Assembly (NCBI RefSeq): GCF_001690705.1
Contig: NZ_LZGK01000016.1
Location: forward strand, 238,834 to 302,833
DNA from: Gilliamella sp. wkB178
Lineage (GTDB): Bacteria > Pseudomonadota > Gammaproteobacteria > Enterobacterales > Orbaceae
Length of the DNA stretch: 64,000 bases
Direction: 5' to 3'
The notes below the pieces were generated by a model. It was not told where the DNA came from, searched no databases, and saw nothing but the letters and a program-made list of their open reading frames with translations. A program made the position numbers and the translations under genes. Positions 51,505-61,510 of the stretch are shown here, in pieces (position 1 is the stretch's first letter; every line of letters begins with the position of its first letter).

Positions 51505-53427
51505 ATGTCATTAATTAATCTTACAAATGCTTACCTTTCATTTAGTGATGCGCCCTTACTGGATCACATTGATCTGGCGATTGAAGAAAACGAGCGCGTT
51601 TGTCTGGTGGGGCGCAATGGTGCCGGAAAATCTACCTTACTTAAAGTACTAAATAAAGAAATCCCTTTAGATGAAGGACAAATTGTTTACGAAAATAATG
51701 TGGTGGTGTCGCGTTTACAACAAGATCCGCCGCGCGACATTCAAGGTAATGTATTTGACTTTGTCGCCGAAGGGTTGCAAGACCAAGCTCAGCTATTAAA
51801 AGATTATAATGAACTCTCGCATCGCATTGAGCATGATCCGAGTGAAGCTAATTTAGCTAAATTAGCCAAAATACAAGAACAGCTCGATCAGCAAAATGGT
51901 TGGCAGTTGGATAACCGCATCCGTAATGTTATTTCCTCACTGTCGTTGGATGGCGAGGCGGCGTTATCCTCATTATCGGGTGGGTGGTTACGTAAAGCCG
52001 CACTGGCAAGGGCATTGGTCTGCCAACCCTCAGTATTATTGCTGGATGAACCCACTAACCATTTAGATATTGAAACTATTCGCTGGCTGGAAGAATTTTT
52101 AAAGAGTTTTAGTGGTAGTATAGTGTTTATTTCTCATGACCGTTCTTTTATTCGCCAAATGGCGACACGGATTATCGATTTAGATCGTGGTAAAGTGGCT
52201 TCATGGGGGGGCGATTACGATAGTTATTTGCTGGGTAAGGAAGAGGCTTTACGCGTCGAAGAACTGCAAAATGCTGAATTTGATAAAAAACTCGCCCAAG
52301 AGGAAGTGTGGATCCGCCAAGGAATTAAAGCACGCCGCACCCGTAATGAAGGCCGAGTACGGGCTTTAAAAGCCATGCGCCAAGAATATTCTCAACGCCG
52401 TCAAGTCATGGGTAGTGCCAAAATGCAGATTGAAGAAGCACTACGTTCCGGAAAAATCGTGTTTGAACTGGAAAATGTCAGTTACCAAATTGACGGTAAA
52501 CAATTAGTTAATGATTTTAGTGTGCAAGTATTACGCGGCGATAAAATCGCGCTTATTGGCCCTAATGGTATTGGCAAAACCACATTATTAAAACTCATGC
52601 TTGGTGATTTACAACCAACTTCGGGCAGTGTTCATTGTGGAACTAAACTTGAAGTTGCTTATTTTGATCAGTATCGCTTAGAACTCGATCCTGAAAAAAC
52701 CGTAATGGATAATCTGGCTGAAGGTAAACAAGAAGTGATGGTTAATGGGCGTTCTCGCCATGTGCTTGGTTACTTGCAAGATTTTTTATTTCCACCAAAA
52801 CGCGCCCGCACACCAGTGCGGGCATTATCCGGTGGTGAGCGTAATCGCTTATTGTTGGCAAAATTATTTTTAAAACCAAGCAATTTACTAGTACTTGACG
52901 AGCCGACTAATGATCTGGATATTGAAACATTAGAACTATTAGAAGAATTGGTTAATGATTATCAAGGAACAGTATTACTCGTGAGCCACGATCGCCAATT
53001 TGTGGATAATGTGGTCACCAATTGTTGGTTTTTTGAAGACCAAGGCCATATTGGAGTTTATGCCGGTGGTTACAGCGATGCTTTGCAACAACAGCAACAA
53101 ACCAGGCCGGTAAACCTGCAAGTTGCAACAAATAATAATAAAGCGACTAAAAAGGAAGACAATAAGGCCAACACTAACAATAATCAACCGGCAAAAACCA
53201 AGCTGAAACTTAGTTATAATGAGCAACGCGAATTAGCCCAATTACCGGAAAAAATAGAGCAACTAGACGTTGAAATAACCGAGTTACAAGCCCAAATTGG
53301 TCAGAGTGACTTCTTTAATCAACCTCACGAGCACACTAGCTTAATTTTACAAACCTTAGCCGATAAAGAAGCGGAACTTGAAGCCGTGTTTGCAAGGTGG
53401 GAACAGCTAGAAGCCATTAATAAGTAA
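51505..53427 (+). CDS. uup: ABC-F ATPase Uup
   Basis: 640 aa with two ABC cassettes and no membrane part. Walker A GRNGAGKST at 36-44 and GPNGIGKTT near 350; signatures LSGGWLRKAALARAL and LSGGERNRLLLAKLF. A Uup-type C-terminal coiled coil follows (about 560-640). ABC-F proteins act on the ribosome or DNA recombination intermediates; Uup of E. coli affects transposon excision. A small hairpin (GTAACC / GGTTAC) overlaps its stop. Confidence 0.95.
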   Translation: MSLINLTNAYLSFSDAPLLDHIDLAIEENERVCLVGRNGAGKSTLLKVLNKEIPLDEGQIVYENNVVVSRLQQDPPRDIQGNVFDFVAEGLQDQAQLLKDYNELSHRIEHDPSEANLAKLAKIQEQLDQQNGWQLDNRIRNVISSLSLDGEAALSSLSGGWLRKAALARALVCQPSVLLLDEPTNHLDIETIRWLEEFLKSFSGSIVFISHDRSFIRQMATRIIDLDRGKVASWGGDYDSYLLGKEEALRVEELQNAEFDKKLAQEEVWIRQGIKARRTRNEGRVRALKAMRQEYSQRRQVMGSAKMQIEEALRSGKIVFELENVSYQIDGKQLVNDFSVQVLRGDKIALIGPNGIGKTTLLKLMLGDLQPTSGSVHCGTKLEVAYFDQYRLELDPEKTVMDNLAEGKQEVMVNGRSRHVLGYLQDFLFPPKRARTPVRALSGGERNRLLLAKLFLKPSNLLVLDEPTNDLDIETLELLEELVNDYQGTVLLVSHDRQFVDNVVTNCWFFEDQGHIGVYAGGYSDALQQQQQTRPVNLQVATNNNKATKKEDNKANTNNNQPAKTKLKLSYNEQRELAQLPEKIEQLDVEITELQAQIGQSDFFNQPHEHTSLILQTLADKEAELEAVFARWEQLEAINK

Positions 53428-53431
53428 CCGT

Positions 53432-54613
53432 TTAGTGGTTACTTATTGAATACCAAGTTTTTCTGGCTAACCAATAAAACAAACACAGGGCGATGATCAC
53501 AAAAATTGCCCCGACAAAACCAATATAATGCGTTGACAGATACAGCAACACTTGGCTACCCACAAAGGCGCCGCCACCAATCCCAATATTGTAAATCCCG
53601 GAATAAACGGAAGTGGCTATGTCGGCGGCATCCGGGGCAACATCAATCACTTTACTCTGCATTACCATACCAATAATCGTAATTGATAGCCCCCACACCA
53701 TTCCTTGCACTATCGCGGTGAACAAGCTAAACGAACAAACATAAAGTGATAACAAACAAATCAGTAACAATATTATTGGCACCACTAAAATAGCTACCGG
53801 ATGCTTGTCAGCAAATTTGGCAAAAAGAATGCTACCTATCATGCCGGAAAAACCAATAGCTAACAGTAGCACCACCACCATATGCTGATCAAAACCGCCC
53901 ACTTTAAGCATAAAAGGGGTAATGTAGGTATAAGCGGTAAAATGCCCGGTTATGATAATCGCGGTTAGAAGGTAGATGTTAAGCAGTACCGGTCGCTGTA
54001 ACACTTTAGGAATGTCCCTAATCGAAATGGTATTCATGCTCGGCACATTCGGTAGTAAATACATTAATAACACCATCACACAAAAAGCGATAATCCCAAT
54101 ACATAAAAAAGTGACTCGCCAACCCACCAGTTGCCCAATCATAGTCCCAATAGGAATACCTAAAATAGTTGCCATCGACGTTCCAACCACAATAAAGCCC
54201 ATCGCTTTAGCCTTTTTACCATTGGGGGCTAATCGAACCGCTAACGGCGTAGTGATGGCCCAAAATACTGCGTGGGCACAGGCAATACCAATTCGTGCCA
54301 CCATTAAGCTATAAAAATTCCATGCAAAGCCAGCTAAAATATGACTACCAATAAATAAGCAGAACAGAAACACCAGCAATTTTCGCCGTTCCATTTTCGC
54401 TGTCAAAATAGTCAATGGTAGCGACAGTAGCGACACCGCCCAAGCATAAATAGTTAGCAATAGCCCGGCATGGGCTACATCCATCGAAAAACTTTCGGCA
54501 ATATTGGGCAATAATCCCACCGGCACAAATTCGGTAGTATTAAAAATAAAGGCCGCAAAAGCCAAACAAAGAATAGAAGACCATATCCGCGATCGTTTCT
54601 GGGTATTATTCAT
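53432..54613 (-). CDS. sotB: Sugar efflux transporter SotB-type (MFS)
   Basis: 393 aa, 12 helices. AAFIFNTTEFVPVGLLPNIAESF, YAWAVSLLSLPL, AHAVFWAITTPLAVRLAP and SGIYNIGIGGGAFVGSQV follow E. coli SotB (YdeA) closely. It is an inner-membrane drug:H+ type exporter reported to pump arabinose and IPTG in E. coli; the natural substrate here is open. It converges on uup with only 4 bp between stops. Confidence 0.88.
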   Translation of the reverse strand: MNNTQKRSRIWSSILCLAFAAFIFNTTEFVPVGLLPNIAESFSMDVAHAGLLLTIYAWAVSLLSLPLTILTAKMERRKLLVFLFCLFIGSHILAGFAWNFYSLMVARIGIACAHAVFWAITTPLAVRLAPNGKKAKAMGFIVVGTSMATILGIPIGTMIGQLVGWRVTFLCIGIIAFCVMVLLMYLLPNVPSMNTISIRDIPKVLQRPVLLNIYLLTAIIITGHFTAYTYITPFMLKVGGFDQHMVVVLLLAIGFSGMIGSILFAKFADKHPVAILVVPIILLLICLLSLYVCSFSLFTAIVQGMVWGLSITIIGMVMQSKVIDVAPDAADIATSVYSGIYNIGIGGGAFVGSQVLLYLSTHYIGFVGAIFVIIALCLFYWLARKTWYSISNH

Positions 54614-54707
54614 GATATAAGTAAATAGATGGGCTAGATAAGTTGCGGCGATTATAACCGAATATTATTTATTATTAAACTGATACCCTAATAAAACTCA
54701 AGCTAAC

Positions 54708-54736
54708 TTACCACCTAAAACCAGCCTAGGTGGTAA
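54708..54736. terminator. Hairpin downstream of tpx
   Basis: A perfect 10-bp stem (TTACCACCTA / TAGGTGGTAA) with a 9-base loop lies about 23 bp past the tpx stop on its strand. It has no T-run. Confidence 0.5.
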
Positions 54737-54758
54737 AATCATAATAGATTAATAGTTA

Positions 54759-55271
54759 TTAAACTAAGGCTTTGACTGCAGCCAGAACTTTGTCATAATC
54801 AGGTTCATTGGATACTTCTTTAACATACTCAACGTAAGCAATTTTGCCTTGTTGATCAATAACAAAAACGGCGCGCGTCAATAAACGTTTTTCTGCGATG
54901 ACTACCCCATATTTTAAGCCAAAATCAAGCTCTTTATGATCCGAGGTGACTTTAACCGCATCAATACCTTCGGCCGCACAATAACGGCGTAAAGCAAATG
55001 GCAAATCAACACTAATCGAAAAAATAACTGTATTTTTAAGGTTAGCTGCGGCCACATTAAAATGATGAACTTGAGCACTACAGACCGAAGTGTCAATTGA
55101 GGGAACGGAATTAATAATTCTAACTTTACCTTTAAAGTCAGATAATTTGACAGCATTCATGGCGACATCTTGAACCACAAAATCCGGAGCCAGATCGCCA
55201 ACTTTCATTTTCGGGCCTAATAAAGTAACGGCTGAACCGCCCATAGTGACTTCGTTTACTCTCTTTTGCAT
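54759..55271 (-). CDS. tpx: Thiol peroxidase
   Basis: 170 aa atypical 2-Cys peroxiredoxin. The peroxidatic Cys64 lies in PSIDTSVCS and the resolving Cys98 in LRRYCAAEG. It reduces hydroperoxides, using thioredoxin in E. coli. It is divergent from the DUF486 gene over a 295-bp AT-rich gap that holds no other gene. Confidence 0.96.
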   Translation of the reverse strand: MQKRVNEVTMGGSAVTLLGPKMKVGDLAPDFVVQDVAMNAVKLSDFKGKVRIINSVPSIDTSVCSAQVHHFNVAAANLKNTVIFSISVDLPFALRRYCAAEGIDAVKVTSDHKELDFGLKYGVVIAEKRLLTRAVFVIDQQGKIAYVEYVKEVSNEPDYDKVLAAVKALV

Positions 55272-55566
55272 AATCGTCTCCTAAATGTTGTGATAAGTGT
55301 GGTTACCTAAGGTGTAATTGCTAGCAATACCTTGCAGCAGCAATACATTGAAAATAGATGGAGATAAGCTAAAACATGTTGCTTAACTATAAAACGACAC
55401 AGGCAGGACTACAATAGCCAGAACCCATAAACAGGGGCAATTTAACCAATTAATAAAATAGATAATTACTTCTTTGCTATAAGCAAATTGCCAAGTTGCG
55501 TTGGTGTAACTTTAATAGACACAGGTATATAATAGCCGAACTTATTCCATTACTGTCATCTTAATC

Positions 55567-55920
55567 ATGAATCAACTTCTTATCACTGTTTGTCTACTTA
55601 CCTTTAGTAATATTTTTATGACCTTTGCTTGGTATGGCCACCTACGCTTTTTACATAATCAAGCTTGGATTGTGGCGGTGTTTATTAGTTGGGGGATCGC
55701 CTTATTTGAATATTTATTACAGGTGCCAGCCAACCGCATTGGCTTTCAAGTGGCCACTGCCGGGCAATTGAAAATTATTCAAGAAGTGATCAGTTTATCG
55801 GTATTTATTCCATTTTCGATATTTATTCTTAAAGAACCTTTCAAAACAGACTACATTTGGGCTGGATTATGTTTGCTGGGGGCGGTGTTTTTTATGTTTA
55901 AGGATAAAATAATCAGCTAA
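55567..55920 (+). CDS. DUF486 family small membrane protein
   Basis: 117 aa with four membrane helices. The sequence FMTFAWYGHLRF, FISWGIALFEYLLQVPANRIGF and GQLKIIQEVISLSVF is the DUF486 (DMT-like) signature. Its biochemical role is not established. It ends 58 bp from the convergent mrp, with a terminator between. Confidence 0.85.
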   Translation: MNQLLITVCLLTFSNIFMTFAWYGHLRFLHNQAWIVAVFISWGIALFEYLLQVPANRIGFQVATAGQLKIIQEVISLSVFIPFSIFILKEPFKTDYIWAGLCLLGAVFFMFKDKIIS

Positions 55921-55929
55921 CCGGGGTAG

Positions 55930-55972
55930 GGTTTTCCGCGCTTGTCGATTTTGGTTAATATAGCGGAAAACC
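55930..55972. terminator. Terminator between DUF486 gene and mrp
   Basis: GGTTTTCCGC and GCGGAAAACC pair over 10 bp around a 23-base loop, followed on the plus strand by a T-rich run (TTTATTTTAT). Confidence 0.75.
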
Positions 55973-55978
55973 TTTATT

Positions 55979-57046
55979 TTATAATGCTTTAAACGAAATA
56001 TCCGGTAAAATTGCTTCACCTTGCCAATACAGTTCACTGGCAATGCGGCCAGCAATTTGGCCATAAATCTTACTAAATTCACTATCAGGGTGACTAATGA
56101 CTGTGGGTTTACCAGCGTCCAGATCTTGGCGTAACATTCTATGCAGTGGGATTTGCCCTAATAACGTGGTGTGGTATTGCTTGGCTAAACGTTCGGCACC
56201 GCCTTCGCCAAAAATTGCTTCATGGTGACCACAATTTTCACAAATATGGTAGCTCATGTTTTCAACAATACCCAAGGTTGGAATATTCACCTTAGTGAAC
56301 ATGGTGATCCCTTTTTTGGCATCGATTAAAGCAATATCTTGTGGGGTCGTTACAATCACTGCCGCTGTAACCGGAATGTTTTGAGCCAGTGTTAATTGGA
56401 TGTCGCCGGTACCCGGTGGCATATCTATCACCAAATAATCTAGTTCAGGCCACAGCGTATCTTGTAAAATCTGCAATAGCGCCTTACTAGCCATGGGGCC
56501 ACGCCAAACCATGGCGCCATCAGAGTCAACCAAATAGCCAATCGAATTACTGGCTAGTCCATAAGCCATAATTGGGGTCATATGCTTATTATCAGGTGAT
56601 AAAGGTTGCTGTTTTTCGGTGCCAAGCATAGTTGGGATTGATGGCCCATAAATATCAGCATCCAAAATCCCCACTTTGGCACCTTGTTGTTGTAAAGCTA
56701 ACGCCAAATTAACCGCTGTCGACGATTTACCCACACCGCCTTTACCGGAACTCACGGCAATAATATTTTTAATATTATTAATAGCGGGTTGATTATTGGC
56801 ACGCTTTAAAGTAGCAATATTGTATTTAATCTTCCACTTAACATCATCAACGCCATCTAGTTTAAGTAAAGTAGGGGTAAGCGTTTGTTGTAATTCAGCA
56901 AATGCCGTTTGCCAAGCAAATGGCATTTCCAAAGTAATCAATAATTGTTTATTTACACATTCACATTGTTTTACCGCACCTAGTTCAATCAAATTTTTAG
57001 TTAGAGTAGGGTGAGTAAATTGCTCAAGAATCTTTTCTGCTTCCAT
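55979..57046 (-). CDS. mrp: Iron-sulfur cluster carrier protein Mrp/ApbC
   Basis: 355 aa. An N-terminal MIP18-like domain (THPTLTKNLIELGAVK) is followed by a ParA/MinD-type ATPase: deviant Walker A GKGGVGKSS at 101-109, DADIYGPSIPTMLG, and the CxxC pair in YHICENCGHHE that binds the Fe-S cluster. A frame from 57073 lacks a ribosome site; ATG 57046 has AAGG nine bases upstream. It is divergent from metG as in E. coli. Confidence 0.95.
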   Translation of the reverse strand: MEAEKILEQFTHPTLTKNLIELGAVKQCECVNKQLLITLEMPFAWQTAFAELQQTLTPTLLKLDGVDDVKWKIKYNIATLKRANNQPAINNIKNIIAVSSGKGGVGKSSTAVNLALALQQQGAKVGILDADIYGPSIPTMLGTEKQQPLSPDNKHMTPIMAYGLASNSIGYLVDSDGAMVWRGPMASKALLQILQDTLWPELDYLVIDMPPGTGDIQLTLAQNIPVTAAVIVTTPQDIALIDAKKGITMFTKVNIPTLGIVENMSYHICENCGHHEAIFGEGGAERLAKQYHTTLLGQIPLHRMLRQDLDAGKPTVISHPDSEFSKIYGQIAGRIASELYWQGEAILPDISFKAL

Positions 57047-57298
57047 GGGTATAAGCCTTATCACTTGGAACATAAATGTTGGTATTCATATTACCACAAA
57101 TTAGTAACTCATTGATATTGGTTAATAAAGATAGTAATCATGGTAGACTACAAATGCCAGTGCCTACATTATAAAACCATCACTAAATGGTGGCTGAGTA
57201 TCTAAAGAATTTTCAGCAAATTATGGCATAAATCTGGCGATAATCCCACGATTGTTGTACTATTTCTGCCATTATGTAAAAAAAGGTAATAAATCAAC

Positions 57299-59326
57299 AT
57301 GACAACTCAACGCAAAATACTGGTTACTTGTGCGCTTCCTTATGCGAATGGATCAATTCACTTAGGTCATATGCTTGAACATATTCAAGCTGATGTTTGG
57401 GTGCGTTACCAGCGAATGCGTGGTAATGAAATCTATTTTATTTGTGCCGATGACGCTCATGGCACCCCAATTATGCTCAAAGCTCAGCAATTGGGCATTA
57501 CGCCGGAACAGATGATTGATGAGGTAAAAGCCGAGCATCAACGCGATTTTGCCGGTTTTAATATTAGTTTCGATAATTACCATTCAACTCACAGCCCGGA
57601 AAATAGGGAAATCTCCGAGCAGATTTATAAACGCTTAAAAGCTAATGGTTATATTAAGACTAAAGTGATTTCACAACTGTTCGATCCGGAAAAGCAAATG
57701 TTTTTACCGGATCGATTTGTAAAAGGCACTTGTCCGCGTTGTAAAGCGCCGGATCAATATGGCGATAACTGCGAAGTCTGTGGTGCTACTTATAATCCCA
57801 TCGACTTAATTAATCCACAGTCAGTTGTTTCTGGTGCTACGCCGATTATGAAAGACTCGGAACACTTCTTTTTTGATCTGCCGGCTTTTTCCGACATGTT
57901 ACAACAGTGGATACGTTCAGGTACTTTACAAGAACAAGTGGCCAACAAAATGCAAGAATGGTTTGCCGCTGGCCTACAGCCGTGGGATATTAGCCGCGAT
58001 GCCCCGTATTTTGGTTTTGAAATTCCCGATGCTCCGGGCAAATATTTTTATGTATGGTTAGATGCGCCAATCGGTTATATGGGCTCGTTCTTGAATTATT
58101 GCAATAAAAACCATAAAGCGATTTTTGATGAGTTCTGGAATAAAAACTCGTCCACGGAACTGTATCATTTCATTGGTAAAGATATTGTTTACTTCCATAG
58201 CCTATTTTGGCCAGCCATGTTAGAGGGGAGTGACCACCGCAAACCATCGAATATTTTTGTGCATGGTTATGTTACTGTTGATGGTGCCAAAATGTCTAAA
58301 TCGCGCGGTACCTTTATTCAAGCCAGCACCTATTTAAAACACTTAGATCCTGATTGCCTGCGTTATTATTATGCCGCTAAATTATCACCACATATTGATG
58401 ATATTGATTTAAATCTGGAAGACTTTGTCCAACGCGTGAATAGTGATTTAGTTAATAAAGTGGTCAATATTGCTTCGCGTTCGGCTGGTTTTATTAATAA
58501 ACGCTTTGACGGCAAACTGTCAGCGCAAGTTTCCGAGCCAGAGTTATATGCGCAATTTGTTGAAAAAGCACAAATTATTGCCGATTATTTTGAACAACGC
58601 GAATCCGGTAAAGCCATCCGTGAAATTATGGCATTAGCCGACGAAGCCAACCGTTATATTGATGAAAAAGCCCCTTGGGTGGTTGCTAAACAAGATGGGC
58701 AAGATCAGGCATTACAGGATATCTGTTCCATGGGGATCCACTTATTCCGCATTTTAATGACTTACTTAAAACCGATTGTGCCTTCGCTAGCAATGCGCAC
58801 TGAGGAATTTTTAAATAGTAAATTAGAATGGCACAGCATTGATCAAGCCCTAACTAATCACACTATCAATCGCTTTAAAGCCTTATTTAACCGCATAGAT
58901 ATGGACAAAATCACCGCCATGATTGAAGACTCAAAACAACAAGCTGCATCAGCTGCGCCAGCAACAGCCAAAATTGCTGAACCGATTGCCGAAACTATCA
59001 ATTTTGATGATTTTGCTAAAATTGATTTACGCGTGGCCCTCATTAAAAATGCTACTTTGGTTGAAGGTTCAGATAAGTTATTACAGCTCACCTTAGATAT
59101 TGGTGACGAAACCCGCAATGTATTTTCGGGGATTAAACAATACTACCCCGATCCGCAAGTATTGGTAGGGCGCTTAACGGTGATGATTGCTAACCTGGCA
59201 CCTAGAAAAATGCGCTTTGGCATCTCCGAAGGCATGGTGCTGGCTGCCAGTGGCAAAGATGATAGTGACGGTATTTACCTATTATCACCGGATAACGGCG
59301 CCAAACCCGGTATGCGAATTGCCTAA
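57299..59326 (+). CDS. metG: Methionine-tRNA ligase
   Basis: 675 aa (E. coli 677). Class I synthetase with HLGH at 21-24, the zinc knuckle [19 protein letters not shown], and KMSKS near 333. The anticodon domain follows, and a C-terminal EMAP-II-like tRNA-binding dimerisation domain ([15 protein letters not shown] to the end). It is the last clear housekeeping gene before the accessory region. Confidence 0.98.
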   Translation: MTTQRKILVTCALPYANGSIHLGHMLEHIQADVWVRYQRMRGNEIYFICADDAHGTPIMLKAQQLGITPEQMIDEVKAEHQRDFAGFNISFDNYHSTHSPENREISEQIYKRLKANGYIKTKVISQLFDPEKQMFLPDRFVKGTCPRCKAPDQYGDNCEVCGATYNPIDLINPQSVVSGATPIMKDSEHFFFDLPAFSDMLQQWIRSGTLQEQVANKMQEWFAAGLQPWDISRDAPYFGFEIPDAPGKYFYVWLDAPIGYMGSFLNYCNKNHKAIFDEFWNKNSSTELYHFIGKDIVYFHSLFWPAMLEGSDHRKPSNIFVHGYVTVDGAKMSKSRGTFIQASTYLKHLDPDCLRYYYAAKLSPHIDDIDLNLEDFVQRVNSDLVNKVVNIASRSAGFINKRFDGKLSAQVSEPELYAQFVEKAQIIADYFEQRESGKAIREIMALADEANRYIDEKAPWVVAKQDGQDQALQDICSMGIHLFRILMTYLKPIVPSLAMRTEEFLNSKLEWHSIDQALTNHTINRFKALFNRIDMDKITAMIEDSKQQAASAAPATAKIAEPIAETINFDDFAKIDLRVALIKNATLVEGSDKLLQLTLDIGDETRNVFSGIKQYYPDPQVLVGRLTVMIANLAPRKMRFGISEGMVLAASGKDDSDGIYLLSPDNGAKPGMRIA

Positions 59327-59383
59327 GTTGCTCGGGAATTATACTAATTACGACCGACAACGCCAAAGCACACCATACCAACC

Positions 59384-59411
59384 AATGCCAGCTCCGCCGC
59401 TGGCATTTTTA
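59384..59411 (+). terminator. Terminator of metG, module shared with 61406-61435
   Basis: AATGCCAGC / GCTGGCATT stem (9 bp) with a 6-base loop and a T-run. The same stem sequence, followed by ATGTTT and then the 39-bp repeat, occurs after the next gene. Confidence 0.88.
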
Positions 59412-59416
59412 TGTTT

Positions 59417-59455
59417 GTTAAGATGTTTCCTGAGAGGTATACGTTTGCGTATAAA
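59417..59455 (+). repeat. 39-bp dispersed repeat, copy 4
   Basis: Reads GTTAAGATGTTTCCTGAG, AGG, then TATACGTTTGCGTATAAA. It directly follows the metG terminator. The rest of the gap to 59757 is AT-rich with a possible -10 (TATACT, 59664-59669) but no gene. Confidence 0.88.
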
Positions 59456-59757
59456 AAATAGGTTGATATTTGTTATGGTTTGGGTTCGATAATGGCGTGT
59501 ATCCATAAATTGGCTTTAAAGCCTTTATTGGCATGGGATAAAAGGAATTGTTTGTTTTTTACACGCTACATGCCGAGTAAAATCACCTACTATTTATACT
59601 GGTATTTACACTTATTTTACAAATATTTTAGATTGAGAAGTAGTTAATTTTTTATCAAAGAATTATACTTTTTATAGCTAAAATGAGTTTAGCTCAATTT
59701 ATCAGTAATGGAGAAAAATATGAAATAAAACAAAAAATAAAGAAAAGGTGGAACGTT

Positions 59758-61293
59758 ATGTACTATTCAGTTAGACGCCAGCTTTATACCATAAATCTTT
59801 TTAAAAACGTTTTAGTTAAACTATTACTCCTAAAACTCACTTTAACTCTTAAACATCTAAATTTATCGCGATTTTCGCAGTTATATTATTCAACCTTAAA
59901 ACGCTTATCTAAAGTAGCTTTAGCATTAATACCCTTATCATTATTGCCATATTCAGTCAATACTCAGGCCTTATTAGCCAGCACAATACAGGTGATTAAT
60001 GGTAGTGCGCCTTATTTAACTTTTGATAATGGGGTAACTAAAGTCACTACTGCTGAGGGTCTGTTATGGATTACCCTATCCAACGGTACTCACATTACTC
60101 CGGCAATCAATACTTCAGCGACTACAGCTATAGTGTTACCTAATGCTGGTGAAACTTTAGCTGATGTACAGATGTTGGTGCCTACCACTGCTAACTCTAT
60201 TGCCTTAAACGACTTAATTAGTGCACCCTATAATTATTGGGGCGATGATGATGGTGATGGTCAGGGTACTAATGGTATTACCGCTACCGGTAATTTAAGC
60301 GTCAGTATTACCGATAAAGACAATCAAGCCGTGAGTCGTAGTGCCAGCTTAGATTTATGTAAAGCACCTTATAAATTGCAATTAACCAGTACTGATGTTA
60401 GTTTAACTACCCAGTATGGGGTGCCCAATAGTAGTAATTTCACTGGTAATAGTGCCACTTATTATATCAGTCCTAAAGCTGTGCCTACAATCTGTTACGC
60501 CATGCCAAATCTAACCTATGGCACCGGCGACAAGGCCGGTCCCGCCACTATCTGGAACCCAACTAAAGGCTTCCTGGTGCAATCCACTGAACCATCAAGT
60601 TACAGTCGTAACTTCCCCACTACTGGAGCCAATAATGTGTATTTTGATTTAGAAATAGGTGGTGTTAATGGTTCAGCATTGACATGGCCAACAGTCAGCC
60701 AAGGAGGTATTACCGCAACCATGACGCCATCACCCGATAATGCCAATAACATCCGCGTCACCCTCACTGGTCCGGCGGCAACAGAATCCCAAATCAGTTC
60801 AGCCACACCAGGTAGCGTCGCTACTCCCAGCTTGCCACAGACATTCGTGTTAGTCGGTAAAGATAGTAGTAATAGCGAGCTAGTAAGCTATGGCTTTGTC
60901 TTAAAGCATTGGTTCGTAAACCGTGGAACTAAAAGAGATACTTATGCTCCCACCTCATCCTGGTGTAGTAGTTTAGGTTACCGTCTGCCCCAGGTCAAAG
61001 ACTTAACTAACGCGAAGTGTGGTGTGGATAATAGATGGTTTCCATGCGTTAATGGCATAGATGGCGCCACGCCGTCATCAACTGTTAATTATTACCAACG
61101 TAATATTGGTGCGGGTTTGTTCACTGAATGGGGCTACATGCACCCTTATACCGATGCCGGCTTCTTCTACAACTACTACTGGACAAGCGACAGCAACGGT
61201 TCTAACCAGTTCAATGTCTACTCGCTCACCGGCGACGTTGTCAAAGACGGCGATCCCAGCATCGGCTACAACGCGGTTTGCGCCTATCCTTAG
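59758..61293 (+). CDS. Surface/secreted adhesin-like protein A with lectin-like variable C-terminus
   Basis: 511 aa; I do not recognise a named family. The N-terminus is a long basic leader (1-48), then a hydrophobic signal (SKVALALIPLSLLPYSVNTQA, about 51-71). The mature part is Thr/Ser/Asn-rich with a calcium-type loop NYWGDDDGDGQG. The last ~125 residues look C-type-lectin/Lcl-like: WC at about 402, GYRLPQVKDLT, TEWGYM, YYWTS and a final YNAVCAYP. From EWGYM on, codon use shifts to NNC. ATG 59758 with AAGGTGG upstream was chosen over 59683, which has no ribosome site. It is paralogous to 62315-63790. Confidence 0.75.
   Translation: MYYSVRRQLYTINLFKNVLVKLLLLKLTLTLKHLNLSRFSQLYYSTLKRLSKVALALIPLSLLPYSVNTQALLASTIQVINGSAPYLTFDNGVTKVTTAEGLLWITLSNGTHITPAINTSATTAIVLPNAGETLADVQMLVPTTANSIALNDLISAPYNYWGDDDGDGQGTNGITATGNLSVSITDKDNQAVSRSASLDLCKAPYKLQLTSTDVSLTTQYGVPNSSNFTGNSATYYISPKAVPTICYAMPNLTYGTGDKAGPATIWNPTKGFLVQSTEPSSYSRNFPTTGANNVYFDLEIGGVNGSALTWPTVSQGGITATMTPSPDNANNIRVTLTGPAATESQISSATPGSVATPSLPQTFVLVGKDSSNSELVSYGFVLKHWFVNRGTKRDTYAPTSSWCSSLGYRLPQVKDLTNAKCGVDNRWFPCVNGIDGATPSSTVNYYQRNIGAGLFTEWGYMHPYTDAGFFYNYYWTSDSNGSNQFNVYSLTGDVVKDGDPSIGYNAVCAYP
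61141..61290 (+). other. Candidate hypervariable region of adhesin A
   Basis: The 3' end of the gene from just after the shared EWGYM codons to the stop. From 61159, 30 of 44 codons end in C (runs such as TTC TTC TAC AAC TAC TAC), against the A/T-ending codons used in the rest of the gene. Only the TACTGGACAAGC segment (61177-61188) and the GTTTGCGC end are shared with the paralog. It resembles a DGR variable region; no template repeat is seen here. Confidence 0.5.
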
Positions 61294-61323
61294 TCCTTAG
61301 TTCTTAGTCCTTAATCCTTAAGT
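61289..61323 (+). repeat. Degenerate heptamer tandem repeat over stop codon
   Basis: Five consecutive 7-mers: CTTAGTC, CTTAGTT, CTTAGTC, CTTAATC, CTTAAGT. The TAG stop of adhesin A lies in the first unit, so unit number would not change the protein. Confidence 0.8.
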
Positions 61324-61376
61324 CACGGGTGTTTAATAAGGGGTAATAAAGTTTAAGCAACCAAAGGACGGTTGCA

Positions 61377-61404
61377 GCGGCAGGGGCAACCCGAGCCGCT
61401 TTTT
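61377..61404 (+). terminator. GC-rich terminator-like hairpin after adhesin A
   Basis: GCGGC-A-GGG-GCAA-CCC-GA-GCCGC then TTTTT: a compact stem with a GNRA-type loop, 84 bp after the stop, preceded by a smaller hairpin GCAACC / GGTTGC (61357-61375). Confidence 0.75.
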
Positions 61405-61405
61405 A

Positions 61406-61435
61406 AAATGCCAGCAATCAACGCTGGCATTTTTA
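61406..61435 (+). terminator. Second terminator after adhesin A
   Basis: AAATGCCAGC / GCTGGCATTT stem and T-run, the same stem as at 59384-59411, again followed by ATGTTT and the 39-bp repeat. Confidence 0.85.
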
Positions 61436-61440
61436 TGTTT

Positions 61441-61479
61441 GTTAAGATGTTTCCTGAGAGGGGTATGTTTGCGTATAAA
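61441..61479 (+). repeat. 39-bp dispersed repeat, copy 5
   Basis: Reads GTTAAGATGTTTCCTGAG, AGG, then GGTATGTTTGCGTATAAA. It follows the shared terminator module, as copy 4 does. Confidence 0.88.
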
Positions 61480-61510
61480 ATTGGTTAATTAGTCACGCTG
61501 CCGCTTAGGC

